Positions 26,426 through 39,051 of a stretch of 64,000 nt of DNA are shown here, in pieces. The first letter of the stretch is position 1, and every line of letters starts with the position of its first letter. The position numbers were made by a program, and so were the translations under genes. This DNA is from Ignelater luminosus (Eukaryota > Arthropoda > Insecta > Coleoptera > Elateridae): NCBI GenBank assembly GCA_011009095.1, contig VTPC01001062.1, forward strand, positions 24,567 through 88,566. Reading direction: 5' to 3'. The notes beneath the pieces were generated by a model. The model saw nothing but the letters and a program-made list of their open reading frames with translations, did not search any database and had not been told where the DNA came from.

Positions 26426-27181
26426 ATGAGTTCTCGCTCAAAAGATAAAGTCACATCAATATTTAGAAGAATATTTGGATCATCTGGAAAAGATGGAGAG
26501 GGCCCAAGTAAAGCAAGCGGTGGATCAGCGAGCGGTTCGCCAGCGCGACGCCTTTTACGCGGGTGTAGAGATTCAGTTTCCCCTGCCGCAGCTCCCGTCG
26601 GAAGTCCAGCCTTCACAACTAGTAAAAATTCAAAAAAAAGTTCGGAAAATACAACCTGTAGTAAAACCGTACGAAGTCGTAGACTAATGAAAGAATTTAA
26701 AGATCTACAACGACTGCAAAATTCTCGTTCTGACCCGATATTCACAGTAGAACTAGTAGACGATAATTTATATGAATGGCACGTTAAATTACACAAAATA
26801 GATACGGAAAGTGATTTAGGTGGTGATATGAAAGAATTAGGCATGAGTTACATTTTACTGCACTTAATTTTTCCTGAGAACTTTCCATTCGCGCCTCCTT
26901 TCATGAGGGTTATTTCACCGCGTATTGAAAAGGGTTTTGTGATGGAAGGTGGTGCAATTTGCATGGAGTTACTAACACCAAGGGGATGGGCTAGTGCTTA
27001 CACGGTTGAAGCTGTTATTATGCAATTTGCAGCTAGTGTCGTCAAAGGACAAGGTCGCATTCAGAGAAAAACTAAAGGCCAAAAAGTATTCAGTAGGCGA
27101 ACAGCGGAAGAAAGTTTCAGGTCCCTTGTGAAAACCCACGAGAAATACGGGTGGGTAACGCCGTCTTTGGCAGACGGCTAG
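26426..27181 (+). CDS. Ubiquitin-conjugating enzyme E2, UBE2Q-like (UBE2QL1 type)
   Basis: The protein has 251 residues in one uninterrupted coding exon. It would accept ubiquitin from an E1 as a thioester on its active-site Cys and pass it on to substrates, usually with an E3 ligase. Residues 1-85 are a basic, Ser/Ala/Pro-rich leader with no domain. The E2 UBC fold covers about 86-251, with IFPENFPFAPPFMRVISPR (the E2 P-x-x-PP region) and the UBE2Q-type active site GGAICMELLTPRGW, where Cys179 is the catalytic residue. It ends in the family motif LVKTHEKYGWVTP. The E2 part is close in length and motifs to vertebrate UBE2QL1, and the leader is the added part. The start is the ATG at 26426: a TAA at 26411 is in frame, with only a TTG between. 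This is the best-supported host gene of the first half of the window. Confidence 0.93.
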   Translation: MSSRSKDKVTSIFRRIFGSSGKDGEGPSKASGGSASGSPARRLLRGCRDSVSPAAAPVGSPAFTTSKNSKKSSENTTCSKTVRSRRLMKEFKDLQRLQNSRSDPIFTVELVDDNLYEWHVKLHKIDTESDLGGDMKELGMSYILLHLIFPENFPFAPPFMRVISPRIEKGFVMEGGAICMELLTPRGWASAYTVEAVIMQFAASVVKGQGRIQRKTKGQKVFSRRTAEESFRSLVKTHEKYGWVTPSLADG

Positions 27182-28230
27182 TCCATTTAATTATAGTTCA
27201 AAATTTATATTAAAGTTAATGGTTGTTTGTATATTTTAAGATAATTATAAACGTTGAGTTCCGATAATAATGGAGCCCGACGTGCCTATTTGGGAGCTGC
27301 CACTTTTTCATTTTTTATAAGAAGGTAATTTTAAATTTGCTGCTTAGTATGTACTATATTAAAAATAAAAAGGAAGAAACACCTTTGGTAACACCAAAAC
27401 AGGGAAAAGTTGATATAGATATATTTTTCTAAAATTTAGAAAGCGACAACATTGCAAACGGCCGTCAAAGGGTGCTCCTTATTGAGGAATCCAATTTGAA
27501 TGTTACCTGAATGTTATGATTAGCGCTGATTTGTGGACGATCTAAATGTCGTTTTGTGGTATTTTATATTATTTTGATATTAATATTTTTGGCAAATAAT
27601 ATACATTATAAATGTCGCGCAAGGTAATTTAAAGATAAAAAATTCTAGTATTTCAGTAAAGTTCTGTAACGCTTAAAATACCGTTTAAATAGCTTCGCAT
27701 TTTGTTTTGTGAACCATGACATGATGACTAATGTTCTTTGTTAACCACCTGTCAATACAAACAATACATAACACAGAAGGTAACGTGTGTATAGAGGTAG
27801 GCGGGTTTTCTCGTGTCTCTTCCTTCAAAAGTATTGATATCGTTGGAACTTTACTGTTGCTAACAGGAAACAGGGGCGTTCGGGTGTTCTCTTATTTAAA
27901 TTGAAAATCCATTAAATGAATTTGAAAATTTAACGGTGGCACACAAGCAGAGAAAACCACCAGTGAAATTTAATAATGTATAAACACCTTCGTAAATTAT
28001 GAATTTATATGTACTTATTGTATACTTTGTTGTATTATTTCTATTATCATTTGAAAATCAGGAATTACATTTCTCAGAGGTAAAACGTTTTCAATTTTTA
28101 TTTTTATACCTATATCAACAGCAGCTGAAAATTCTAAATACAAATATTTTAATAATAAACGAGACTATAGGAAGTATTTGTCATTAGAATAAAAATACAA
28201 GTAAACTTACTAATAATTTTACCCAGGGTG
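27182..28230 (+). other. Probable 3' non-coding region of the UBE2Q-like gene
   Basis: AT-rich with no further coding. ATTAAA at 27209-27214 could serve as a very early polyadenylation signal. A long 3' UTR reaching an AATAAA at 30363-30368 is also possible; nothing here decides which. Confidence 0.3.
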
Positions 28231-28960
28231 TCCCTGAAATAAGCGGTAATATTGATACAGCAGATTACTGAGTCAAAGTTGAGGGTAGTTATTACAATAC
28301 AAACCTACAGCCTAAAATGCATCGTTTTTAAGATACAGACTCTTACGTGAGTAAAATAAAATTCTTTGCATCTTTTTATTGCTTACTATTGTGTGAATAT
28401 CATGATGAATATCACCATCATTTCCGGAAATGTAGGGTGGTACGGACACGCTTGTTTAAAAGGCTGTATGTTACACCAACGCGCAGAAACCTCGTTTTTG
28501 TAATCTGTGTCTAGGGATAACTTAGAGACAAAAAGTGGTGTATGTTTTTTATAGGATGTACCATTTTCGAGTAAAATTGAATTTTCTGAAGCCTTCCCAA
28601 ATCGAATTCAATTTATAGTTTTTTTTGTTTTTCTAACATAACGTGCAATATGAAAATGAAGTTTTTTACAAAATGTTTATGGCATCTATTATTGTGTGAA
28701 TTTCAGTTATCGGCATTTTCATTGTGAGCAAAGATGTAGGGTGACGCAACAATACCTTTTCAAAGAATGTATGCAATTTTACATTGCTTTTTAAATCTAC
28801 AAACAGTTCAATCACAAAAATTGCTGTTGCATTTTTCCGTAAAATGCACCGTTTTCGAGTAAAATAGAATTTCTTTCAAATCATGCAATGTCGAACTTTT
28901 ATTTAAAACTTTGTTTACATGATACAACATAAGTGTGATTCATTGTTATTCAATTCTTTG
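28230..28960. repeat. Dispersed repeat with two related sub-units
   Basis: Two roughly 300-bp segments share, in the same order, TATTGTGTGAAT, a GATGTAGGGTG stretch and a final ACCATTTTCGAGTAAAAT / ACCGTTTTCGAGTAAAAT (about 28561 and 28850). The left edge GGGTGTCCCTGAAA resembles GGGTGTCTCTGAAA near 44244. No coding capacity. It is probably part of an interspersed element that I cannot classify. Confidence 0.5.
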
Positions 28961-31040
28961 TAGATAGATAGATAGAGCGACGTAATTATGTTTCTCAACA
29001 ATAGCAATCAACAAAAAGTCCTCTAGAGCCTAAATCTCAGCTCAGGAATCTACTGTAACAATATTTTCATTCATTTCAAGGACATTCTATATTTCTCCAA
29101 TATAGGTATAATAATCAGTTATTGAGACAATTTCCTTACCTACATGTTTTTTGATGAACTTAAATTTGATCAGTTATGACGTTATTGCAAACGCATATTT
29201 TGACTTAGTAGTACAAGGTATGATAAATGTTTACAAAATTCACAACACAGTTAATAATGAAATTGTTATTAACACTAATGAATTTGATTCTTTGAAAAAT
29301 ACACTCAATAGACAAATATAAAAAAAATCTTTAAATTGCCTTGCTAGATACAAATGCATGCAAAATGTTTGTCCAAATATTTGCAAATAAATTAGTGATT
29401 TTAGAATATAAGATGTTATGTGTGTCTAACAAAAAACAAGTTGTTAGAAAAAGCATGTTTCATGTTCATAACACTGAAAGGTATTATCTAAAATTTAAAA
29501 AATTATTTTTAAATAACTGGAACGTATGTGCTAAAATATTTCCTCAATTTATACAAAATGAGGATTAAAACACATATTAAAGTGATTCCTAATTTATAAT
29601 ATTTAATTTGGTTTTTTTTACTTTTTTGACTAGATTATACCTTTCGGTAATCTTGATATTTAAACTAAAGCTTTTGCGCAATTTGTTTTACGTTAAACTA
29701 TATCTGTATTGATATAAGTAACAAACTTGATCGGAAAATGAATACAATTAAAGCCAAAGCCAGCTATGCTTGTTAATTTGGTGATTAATCGTACATAAGT
29801 AAGATTTTGTACAATATATACCTACTATATGTGTTCGTTAAGTAATCCAGAGATATATGTAGACTTTTTGTATGGTAAATTATATTTCTCAATTCAATTA
29901 AATGTGTTATCACAAAATTTATAACGAAAAGAGTTTCAATTTATAGGTAGCTACCAAGAGATGAAAATAATACATTCATTATTATAACCACTACAATTGT
30001 TGCATGAAAATCATAAGCAGGGAGTAAAATACTAAAATGAGAGCTATTTATATTTTGATAATTTTATATTTATATGTGATAACAAGTTAAAGTTTACCTA
30101 TAAGTTAATGCTCTTTTTAAACATAATAATGGAACATAAAGATCAAATGTTAGTGCAGAATATAACTGTGTTTTGTAGTGGAGTTCAATATTCGCATACT
30201 TATGCTATTGAAGCATTGTTATGAAGATTTATTCATAAATTAAATATATGTGACGTTATTAGTAGTTTTAACAATATTTTGTCTTCCATTATTATATTAT
30301 TAAGTTTTAATTTCAAGAATTAAGTGTGTTACTATGTACAGTGAAACTGTTATAAAAAACTCAATAAATGTGTTATGATAACTTCCATTGTATTCTTTAT
30401 TTGTCCTTTACACTTCAGATTTATTAGACATTAAATATAGTTAATAATTTACATTGTAATCCTTTTTTATTATTATTAGTTTGGCAGCTGTTAGTTGAAA
30501 TTAAAAAACTTTAATGTAAATATCATATAACAAAAGCAGGAAAATATGAAACAAAGATGCAAAATACCTAATTGGCACAAGTTTTTTGCTATTTTTGTAA
30601 TTTCTGTATGATGAAAACCTTTGCTTCAAGATGGCGCACCTTGTCATAGAGCCAAAGTAATTTTATTAAATGGTTTTTTATTTATGGAGTATGTGACAGC
30701 ATATTTATGTATACCTTAAACTCTTTAGCGTTTCTAATAAATACTGTATAATACAGTGTAAGGATTAAGTGTCCTCTCTTCTTTTATATGTACTCGAAAA
30801 GAAAAATGTTTGAATCAATTGATGTAGAAAGTTTAACCCTTTCCACATGACAGCTAGTTCTTCAAAATATAGTAAGGCAAACCATAGTGATATCTTAAAT
30901 TAGATAATAGATATTCAATGGTACAAAAAAGTCCCTTTCTCTCTAGTATTGTCATATATACAGATACAGAATAAATTAATCAGTCCAGCAAAAAAATATA
31001 AGAAACAGATTTAGTTTGGGAGAGGACCAGGTGATCATTC
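28961..31040. other. AT-rich sequence, no gene recognised
   Basis: Very AT-rich. A short GATA run lies near 28965. AATAAA at 30363-30368 is a possible polyadenylation site for a + strand transcript. The small open frames are consistent with chance. Confidence 0.35.
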
Positions 31041-32100
31041 TTCAAACACCCAAACAAGTCGACCAAGCTAAGCCTCCCTGAGAACTGTGGAGCAGCCGTC
31101 TCCAGCTGTTCCCTACTACAGTCTACCTGCATATTACATTTTCAAAATCTCTCTTGAATTCAAGAAATCAAGCGATGTTGCAACATTGCCAAGCAACAAA
31201 GTTCTCTATTGTCAATTTTGCGCAGCGGCATTTCAGGATGTCTCAAGTGCACCCTTATCTGTGTAGGTACACTTATGAAACCTTCGCCCTCCTCATCATT
31301 AATTATATCGTTTCATCTGCTTCGAGACTGCCGCGCTCATACTCGTGGAATCGCTGCTCAGGAAAGAAGAGGGCTGTATGTCGGAAATCACTTTGACTAG
31401 ATTACTTTCACCCTCCGGGGAGATTTGCAAGTTAGTCGGAATACCTTATAAAGAAGCGATCGAAAGCAGACCTCTACTAATAAGAAGACCCAAGAGAAAA
31501 CTCAAACACCTCCCTGCCACCCTCCTCACCCAAGCTCTAGTTCTGCCTACAACCTTCAGGTCATCTTAAACAATATCCCGTTTGCCACAACATAATTTAC
31601 AACGGCCAGATAGAAACCTACAATCTAATCACGTTCCTCGGTGCTCGCGATAACCAAATAACAGCAACTTTCAAAACCACTAATAGAATCAAACCCACAA
31701 AACCCTCCATAGACAGCAATTATTTTTCATGTTTCAGGTACCAACACCAAGAAGTCAGAGGTCATCAACCACGGAGTGGCCGAGTATGCAGGAAGACTAA
31801 CAGTGGTGGGTTAGTGTACTGCTCTCGTGGCAAGAGCGAGCACGCTTTCCATAATTGCTTTTGTGATTAGCGGAAGCGGCTCGCCTATCCGCAAACACAA
31901 CCTCATTGCTATCCCTCTTATCCTATCCACCGACAACATACCGCGTTCAACCTCTGTTCCCCAGTCACCATTTCCTTCGAAAGGTCAAAAAAGTGTAAGT
32001 CTACATCGTCTTATGAGGAAATGGCAGGCAGAAGATTTCACAACCAGCCTTCATAAAAAATTTTAGGTATAACAACTCAGCAAAATTGTCATTTATATAA
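31040..32100. other. Less AT-rich block, possibly a decayed retroelement
   Basis: Composition changes sharply from the AT-rich flanks and several plus-strand frames of 60-80 codons lie in different phases, as expected of an old coding sequence with frameshifts. I see no recognisable reverse transcriptase, integrase or gag motif, so the assignment is only a suspicion. Confidence 0.2.
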
Positions 32101-32119
32101 CAATAATGTAAAGTGAAGC

Positions 32120-32556
32120 TTTCTGAACGAGTAGGAAGTTTATGGTAGGAGCACAGTTTATACCTCACAGAATCAGTTGAATCACTTTCCCTACATTTTA
32201 TCTTCCACTTCAAAAAACTCGCGGTCTATGCGCAGAGCACTATTTTCTGTCCAGAAGTAGAGAGGTAAAAAACCTAACCTTAACCTTCAAAGAAATAATC
32301 TCATAAAAGTTTGTATTATTTAAGTAAAATCAACTTGCGTATTCTGTAAGTGAATTAGTGAAATTGTTAGTGTTGGTAAGTTACATTAGTTGTGACATTT
32401 GAATATCAATTGCATATATAACCTCCCCTACAAGCGCGCGGTCTACAGTTTAACGTGCGCAGACCGAAAACCAGAAACACGAAAGATTAAAAGAACCGCT
32501 CTGAGTGATCCAACTGATTCTGTAAGGTATAAACTGTGGTAGGAGCGTCTACAAGT
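32120..32556. mobile_element. Inverted-repeat element (MITE-like)
   Basis: The left arm (about 32120-32240) and right arm (about 32450-32556) are inverted copies: both contain the word AACTGATTCTGTRAGGTATA on the appropriate strand, followed by AACTGTG and a GGTAGGAGC motif. The arms diverge inward. No coding capacity and no clear target duplication. Confidence 0.5.
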
Positions 32557-32841
32557 TCAAAAAAATCACTTTACGCTCGAGTTATATACAGTCTGTTTTG
32601 CACGACCGTATATTAAAAAAAAAAAGCAAAAAGAACCATTTACAGTAGATTGAAAAATGAAGTTGGCCATGATCATAAGTGCGTGTCATGAATTCATTAT
32701 AATATCGATACCTCAAATTTATTGCAAATGTTTATAATTGTCAACTTTTGTTGTAAATTGTAAATTGCCAATTTTATAGGCGGTCGTGCAAAAAAAGATA
32801 TTATTATAGCCATTGTGTGACATTTTCAATAAAGCGCATTA

Positions 32842-33434
32842 ATGGGGTCGTTTCCTAAAATATTATTTTTGCTTATTTGGGTTGATTTCGCTTTAAATTA
32901 ACGTTGGCTTTTTTTCAGATTTTTTTCTGCTTCTTTTTTCACTATTTTTTTTTCAATTTAAAGTTCAAAAAAACTTTTTCCGCCACTCCTGTGACGTCAT
33001 AAGTCTTTGCGATATGACAACGCTGAAAACGGAAGCGCTTGCGAATATTTGAGGTTATGCGGTATTATGTTATTATATATTTTATATATTATATTTACAG
33101 TTTTATACAAATAAACTAACCACTAAACCACAAAACAATAGTCAATAACAGACGTAGAATATACAGATACTTATAATATCTTTGGTTGAAATCGACAAAG
33201 CGGAGAAGCAGAGACACAACAACGTGATTGCGACGTTGTCAGCTTTACTATTTGTACAGACTGTCTACCGACGAACTGTGACGTCACTAGTAAAGAAAAA
33301 TTATTTTATTTCCTTATAACTCTTTAGTTTTCACATTACGGAAAAAACTGTTAATGGATATTAACTATATATCTTATCTAGAATGATAATATGTGTTTAG
33401 ATTTAAATAAATCCATTTTAGGAAACGATCCCAT
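32842..33434. mobile_element. MITE with TA target duplication
   Basis: A 593-bp element with inverted ends ATGGGGTCGTTTCCTAAAAT (left) and ATGGGATCGTTTCCTAAAAT (complement of the right), flanked by TA at 32840-32841 and 33435-33436. The interior has further inverted matches around CTGTGACGTCA (32988 and 33280 regions). No transposase. The TA duplication suggests mobilisation by a Tc1/mariner-type enzyme. Confidence 0.7.
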
Positions 33435-33436
33435 TA

Positions 33437-34442
33437 CGTTTATTGAAAAACTCTGATGCTAATAACTTTTTCTTATATTAAAATTCCTATGTTCTTAGTA
33501 ACCAAAAATACCCCAGTATGAGAATCAGTCACTTCTTTGCAATGAGCTTGAACATCACGTTGTTACCTGGAGAGTAGATAACTAGCCTAACCTGATATCT
33601 GTAGTAAGCAGTAACTTAATAACTGTAATAATGCTACAGTTTATTTGATTTACTAACGCACTAATATTTTTAAGATGTTAAAAAGCGTATTGCAGACTTC
33701 CAAGTAAAAACTTCACAAGAATTCAATCGTATGTGTAAAACTAAACTGCTTTGTTTATTCTTTATTCTGCAGGCAGCCATATTTGAGATATTTAGTTGGT
33801 CGATGTAATTTGATGACGCGTGCTGTCTGTCCTTTTCCATAGGTATTGCGTCATAAATTAGACACACTGTATAATAGGTGTTTTAAAAGTCTCGATATCA
33901 AAATGGTTTATTGAACGCTTATTGAGTAACAGTAATAGCTAATAAATCTTGATTTCGAGACTTTTGAAATGCGCGACGTTAGACCTAACGTTATTTTCTC
34001 ATGTTTTAATAAAGGAAGTATTATTCTATATGATAATCTTGTAACCCAGTGGAAAGAATTTTCTCTTAATATCTTTATGTACTTACGTTTAATGTTATTT
34101 TTTTGTAGAAAGTTACGCATATGACGCAATTACAACGTGTTTGCATAAGACAGTAACGTCTATTAATACAATATTCAAATAATAAATTTATATTTACTAT
34201 GAAAGATAAAAATTCTTAATCTACGCCACTGCTTTAACCGGTAAAATAGTCCGACCGACACGACATCTCTTGAATAACTTTTATGAAATATTAAACAGAC
34301 AGTGACAATTTAAGGAAATTCATTTTTCCTTATCTTCATGAAATTGTGATTTTATAAATAAGTACTGTAAAACAGTCCGAGTTAATAGAAAGATTATTTA
34401 TTATATTTAAAACTTAGGGCTAGTTTAAAATAAGGACTAAAA
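33437..34442. other. Region upstream of NEDD8
   Basis: No other gene is recognised. The NEDD8 promoter and 5' UTR must lie in the 3' part of this stretch, but no core promoter element could be picked out. Confidence 0.4.
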
Positions 34443-34869
<427 letters not shown>

Positions 34870-34938
34870 AATAATATTATATAAATACGCTTTGTTTTGT
34901 TAACAATGTGAATTCATAGGAACATAATTTAAACTCTT

Positions 34939-35078
34939 AATAAAATATTTTATTTTTAGTATTTTGAATGTGAAGTAAAATAAGTAAACCAACAGTGTTA
35001 AGAATATGGGAATCTTATGTATTTATATGAATGAATTGCTAATGCAATTATTTTATAATTTTGTTGAATTTGAATAAA
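34939..35078 (+). terminator. Candidate NEDD8 polyadenylation signals
   Basis: AATAAA occurs at 34939-34944 and again at 35073-35078, 70 and 204 bases after the stop codon, in AT-rich sequence. Either could direct cleavage of the transcript. Confidence 0.5.
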
Positions 35079-35079
35079 G

Positions 35080-35960
35080 TTGAGTTTCTACTTTATGTAA
35101 AGTGTAAACCCTAGTGTTATTTATAGTAATTGAAAATAAGCATTGATAAATGTTCAAGTGATGACCAGATTTAAAGTAATATATGGGGTACGCAAAGGAG
35201 CTAAAGGGCACTTTAAAATGATATGTTCATACCATAAATTTTTTTATTGAAGATCTTAAGAAAGTAACTTTCTGTGATGGATATCCCTCCTGGACTCGAA
35301 TGCTAAAGAACTGTTCAATGTTGGAAATACAAGTCTACAATAAAATATTTTTGGATTTTTTATATTTTTATTATTTGAACTAACAGGTCATCAAGTAAAG
35401 CTTGACCTTGTGAATCTTTAGTTTTGAAATGATTCAAAACTGCAATGTGAACCTAGTCAACAATGTGAGTGTTGTGTCTTGTATGTTAACATTTCTGTGA
35501 TAAGTAAATTCATTGATTATGGATAACTCGAACGTCTCTTTTTGTAACGAATCACCTTCAAATAAAAAGAAACAAATAATAAACATCTTATGCCAACTTA
35601 ATAAAAACAATCCAGTTGGTAAGAGCCTTTTTATTTTTGGTTTGCTATTCTAACCTCAAATTCTGTACAAAAGAATTCGTAATTTTATTTTAAAAGAGAG
35701 ATTTGTCACAGTAACAATTGCAAAGAAAAAAATCATTACATAAAATTCATTTGGCGCGTAATATGAATATTGGAAATTAAATTTATCGAAAGTAGCCACT
35801 AGGTATTAATTCTTGAATTCGTAGTTTAAAACTGTAAATGCATGTTTTATACGCAAATTTCTTAGTAGAAGATGATTGAGTATCTTTTTATCACATAATT
35901 ATTTTAATGAAAGTCGTTTTTCGACCCAATTCTTGAATAGAGTAGAAAAGTGAATAAGTA
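35080..35960. other. Intergenic sequence downstream of NEDD8
   Basis: AT-rich, no gene recognised. Confidence 0.4.
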
Positions 35961-35964
35961 GATA

Positions 35965-36165
35965 CAGACTGTGCATAAAGTAATGACCCGATTTCAATCA
36001 AAAGCTTCTGATTTTTCTAGCAAGGATTTCTATCTGTCAGCTAACTATAGTTTCCTGTGAAAGCAAAGTAGTGCGTTTCTATATTACGATGTATTTCGTA
36101 ATTGAAGTCTGTATTTTTCTTTATTATTTTGTCTGGAATTGGAACATTACTTTATGGACAGTCTT
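35965..36165. mobile_element. Small MITE with TA target duplication
   Basis: About 201 bp, with imperfect inverted ends AGACTGTGCATAAAGTAATG (left) and AGACTGTCCATAAAGTAATG (complement of the right). TA lies at 35963-35964 and 36166-36167. Non-coding. The ends resemble Tc1/mariner-type MITEs. Confidence 0.6.
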
Positions 36166-36169
36166 TAAA

Positions 36170-37715
36170 AGGAACTTTATTATAAAAATACATCTGCATC
36201 TTTAATTTTTCCAAAACCGATTTTGATGAAACTGAAAGTTGAGTTCCCAGTGCGACTTTTATTAGTCGCCAGTTAAGTATACATATATGAACAGAGAACG
36301 AAGCGAAGCGAGGTCGAAAATCTGTTTTTTGTAAAAAAAGTCACTTATATTGTAGAACGGGTGGACTGATTTTTATGATATTTCCTAGGTATATGATCCA
36401 TGAATCCTGCATATTCTAAAATCACTATGTCACGGCAATGTTCGTAAATATCAGGAGAGGTTATCGTAATAGTAGCGATCTTCGAGATTTAAACTCTTTG
36501 GCGAAAACGATTTCGTCTTCAGATAAGAAAAACAGCATAATCTTTTTATGTACATTCTGTATTACTGGCAGCAATAGTTTAATTTTCTTCGGTCTTCCAC
36601 CATCTTTCTGCCGCCAAACGTTGTAAACGGGTAAAGGGGGCGCATTTTGTCGCTAGAGTCGAATCTGGCTCGTATAAAACTTGATCAGCAAAAACTAACT
36701 TTAGAGTAAAGATTTAATCCAACAATTTAGTTTTGATGTTCGAACAGTAAAAATTTCTCCGGCATGACCGCGATAAAGCCAGTTGCCGATTGACGTTACG
36801 AAAAAGTCAGTAAATCGCAGAGCGCCATCTAGTAATCACTAATTATTGGTTTTTTGGAATTTCTGGGCGAGGTTTTAGAGTACTCGAAGCGGCGAAAGAC
36901 CACGTTTGTTTCGGAGTTCAAGTTTGGAAAGTCCGAGTGGAACTCATGCTTGACATGAAGTTTGAGAGCCCGGGGGATTCCTCACATCTGTCTCACAGTC
37001 CGTAAGCAACCTCCCATGGATGCCTGTAAAAAAATTTCGAATCCAGGTCCGTGACTGTATTGCTGCCAGCGAGCCAGTCTTTGTGAATAGACCGGGAGGC
37101 AACCCTACCCGAATACCCACTCTGGCTCCTTCCATCTAAAAAAGAGGTATATTCCAGAAATTTACCGACATCAGCTCAATCATGGATAACTACTATACTG
37201 TTTGTTTTTGCTAAGGCAGAGATTCTGGTTGAAGGAATTATATAGAAATATAAGAAGGAATTAGCAATGCCAAATGAAAATAAGTAAGTTTATGCCAAGA
37301 AGACTGAAAACTCAATACTCTACATCAAAGGAAATAGTTAGTTAAAGTTATAGTAAAAAATAAAAATGAAAGTCTTAGCTTTGAAGACCTGCAAATTCTT
37401 AAGGAAGCAAATTTTGTTTATTGCAAGTTAGGTTCAGTCGACCTACGTTCAATCTACCATTAGACGTTGCCCCATTACTTCTCGGACACCCTGTATACAC
37501 GAAACAATGATGGTATAAACACCGAGATTAATACTCACTTAATCGTTGGGCCTATCTGCCTTTCGGTGTAAGGCGTAATTAATATCCGTTCTAAATTAGC
37601 TGATTTACGAATTTGTATTTCCCGCTGCTTCTATCTCTTACAGATACACCAACATTAATAGAATAAAACATTGAAAGTAGAAAAACGCACTACGGTTCGT
37701 TAAACTCGTTAGTTA
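36170..37715. other. Intergenic sequence with a GC-richer patch
   Basis: From about 36890 to 37140 the sequence is much less AT-rich and has a 63-codon open minus-strand frame (VGLPPGLFTKTGSLAAIQSR) that looks like part of an old repeat, but I cannot name it. The rest holds nothing recognisable. Confidence 0.3.
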
Positions 37716-37720
37716 GCAAA

Positions 37721-37763
37721 ATGGCTAGCAATCATAGCAATGCAGAAAAAGATATCATACACG
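37721..37763 (+). CDS. Probable first coding exon of the TANGO6-like gene
   Basis: An ATG (37721-37723) in the context AAAATGG opens a 14-codon frame (MASNHSNAEKDIIH plus one base) that ends at a good donor, G/GTATGT. The exon end is phase 1. The acceptor at 45673-45674 begins an exon in phase 1, so joining gives an open frame continuing DCTEDINELC. The same donor could equally join the zinc-finger exon at 38057, also phase 1. I prefer TANGO6 because the zinc-finger gene has its own ATG exon at 37915 and no nearer start for TANGO6 was seen, but only transcripts can decide. Confidence 0.45.
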
Positions 37764-37914
37764 GTATGTTCTTTTTATTTGATGCTGCAGCACGCAGTTG
37801 CTTACGTATTTACGAGACATATAAATGTGATGACTGATGAATGTCGATTGTTGTGTGTTGTGAATTGATCAGTACGCACTGACAATATCCACGTTCATAC
37901 ACATAAAAACAGCA

Positions 37915-39051
37915 ATGGAATTTAGACTAGAAACGAAAACTAGTGAAGATCCCACGATGTTTTCACTATTATCCAAACAAGAACAAGTTTCTTTATCAAA
38001 TTGTAAGTAGTTACATCTACACACTGCTTTCAAACATACATAATTTTATTTTGTAGGTATTAAAGATGTTTCTGAAGATTCATCTGCAGAACTTGTTTAT
38101 ACTGTGAAAGGACAAACCATTACAAATAGGAACCCTGTAAAAACGATATTATTTGAAGGTGATGCAAAAACAGACTATTTACATGCTCAGATGACTGTTC
38201 ATTGCAGGGAAAAATCCTTTGAATGTAAAATATGTTATTATAAGTGCTATCGAAGAAGCAATTTAGAAAGACATATACATCTTCACAGTGGCGAGAAACC
38301 CTTCGAGTGCGAAGTATGCGGTTATAAATGCACAGTAAAAAGTAATTTACGAACGCACATGCGAATTCATAGTGGCGAAAAACCCTTTGAATGTGAAATA
38401 TGCGGTTATAAATTTACAGTGAAAAGCCATCTACAAAATCATATACGCATTCACAGTGGCGAGAAACCTTTTAAGTGTGATATATGCGATTATAAATGCA
38501 CAGTAAAAAGTAGCTTACAAAGACATATACGCGTTCATAGTGGCGAAAAACCCTTCAAATGTGAAATTTGTGATTATACATGCAATCGACGAAGTAATTT
38601 ACAAATACATATGCGCATTCATAGTGGCGAAAAACCCTTCGAATGTAAAATATGTAATTATAAATGTACAGTCAAAAGTCAGTTGCGAAGACATATGCGC
38701 ATTCACAGTGGCGAGAAGCCGTTTGAATGTGAAATATGTGACTACAAATGTACAGTGAAAAGTAGTTTACATAGACATATGCGCATTCACAGTGGTGAAA
38801 AACCATTCGGATGTGAATTATGTAACCTTAAATTTACGGAAAGTGGTCATTTACAAAGACATATGCGCGTTCATAGTGGTGGAAAACCCTTCAGATGTGA
38901 AGTATGTGGTTATGCATGTAATCGAAGAAGCAATTTACAAAGACATATGCTGGTTCACAGTGGCGAAAAACCCTTTGAATGTGAAGTATGTGATTGTAGA
39001 TTTACAGCAAAAAGTAGTTTACAAAAACATATGTGCATTCACAGCGGCTAA
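37915..39051 (+). CDS. C2H2 zinc-finger protein, ten fingers (two exons)
   Basis: Exon 37915-38002 (MEFRLETKTSEDPTMFSLLS and on) joins exon 38057-39051 through a 54-bp GT-AG intron, giving 360 residues. Residues 1-83 are an acidic leader with no domain; its end (LHAQMTVHCREKS) looks like the decayed end of an extra finger whose first His became Gln. Ten regular C2H2 fingers follow from residue 84 at an exact 28-residue period, joined by HSGEKP(F) linkers typical of DNA-binding arrays. Fingers 2-4, 6 and 7 share a TVKS helix start, and fingers 1, 5 and 9 share RRSNL, which points to internal duplication. The likely role is sequence-specific DNA binding in the nucleus; the target is unknown. 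The protein stops right after the tenth finger, and the sequence of a further finger continues past the stop. Confidence 0.93.

Noticed and set aside
26374..26844. Minus-strand 156-codon open frame
   Set aside because: It is antisense to the UBE2Q-like coding exon and has no domain.
31760..31850. tRNA-like D-arm word GTGGCCGAGT
   Set aside because: No matching T-arm, anticodon stem or acceptor stem could be folded around it.
38104..38106. GTG as start of the zinc-finger protein
   Set aside because: It lies inside a coding exon; the frame continues upstream to the acceptor at 38056 and a proper ATG exon.
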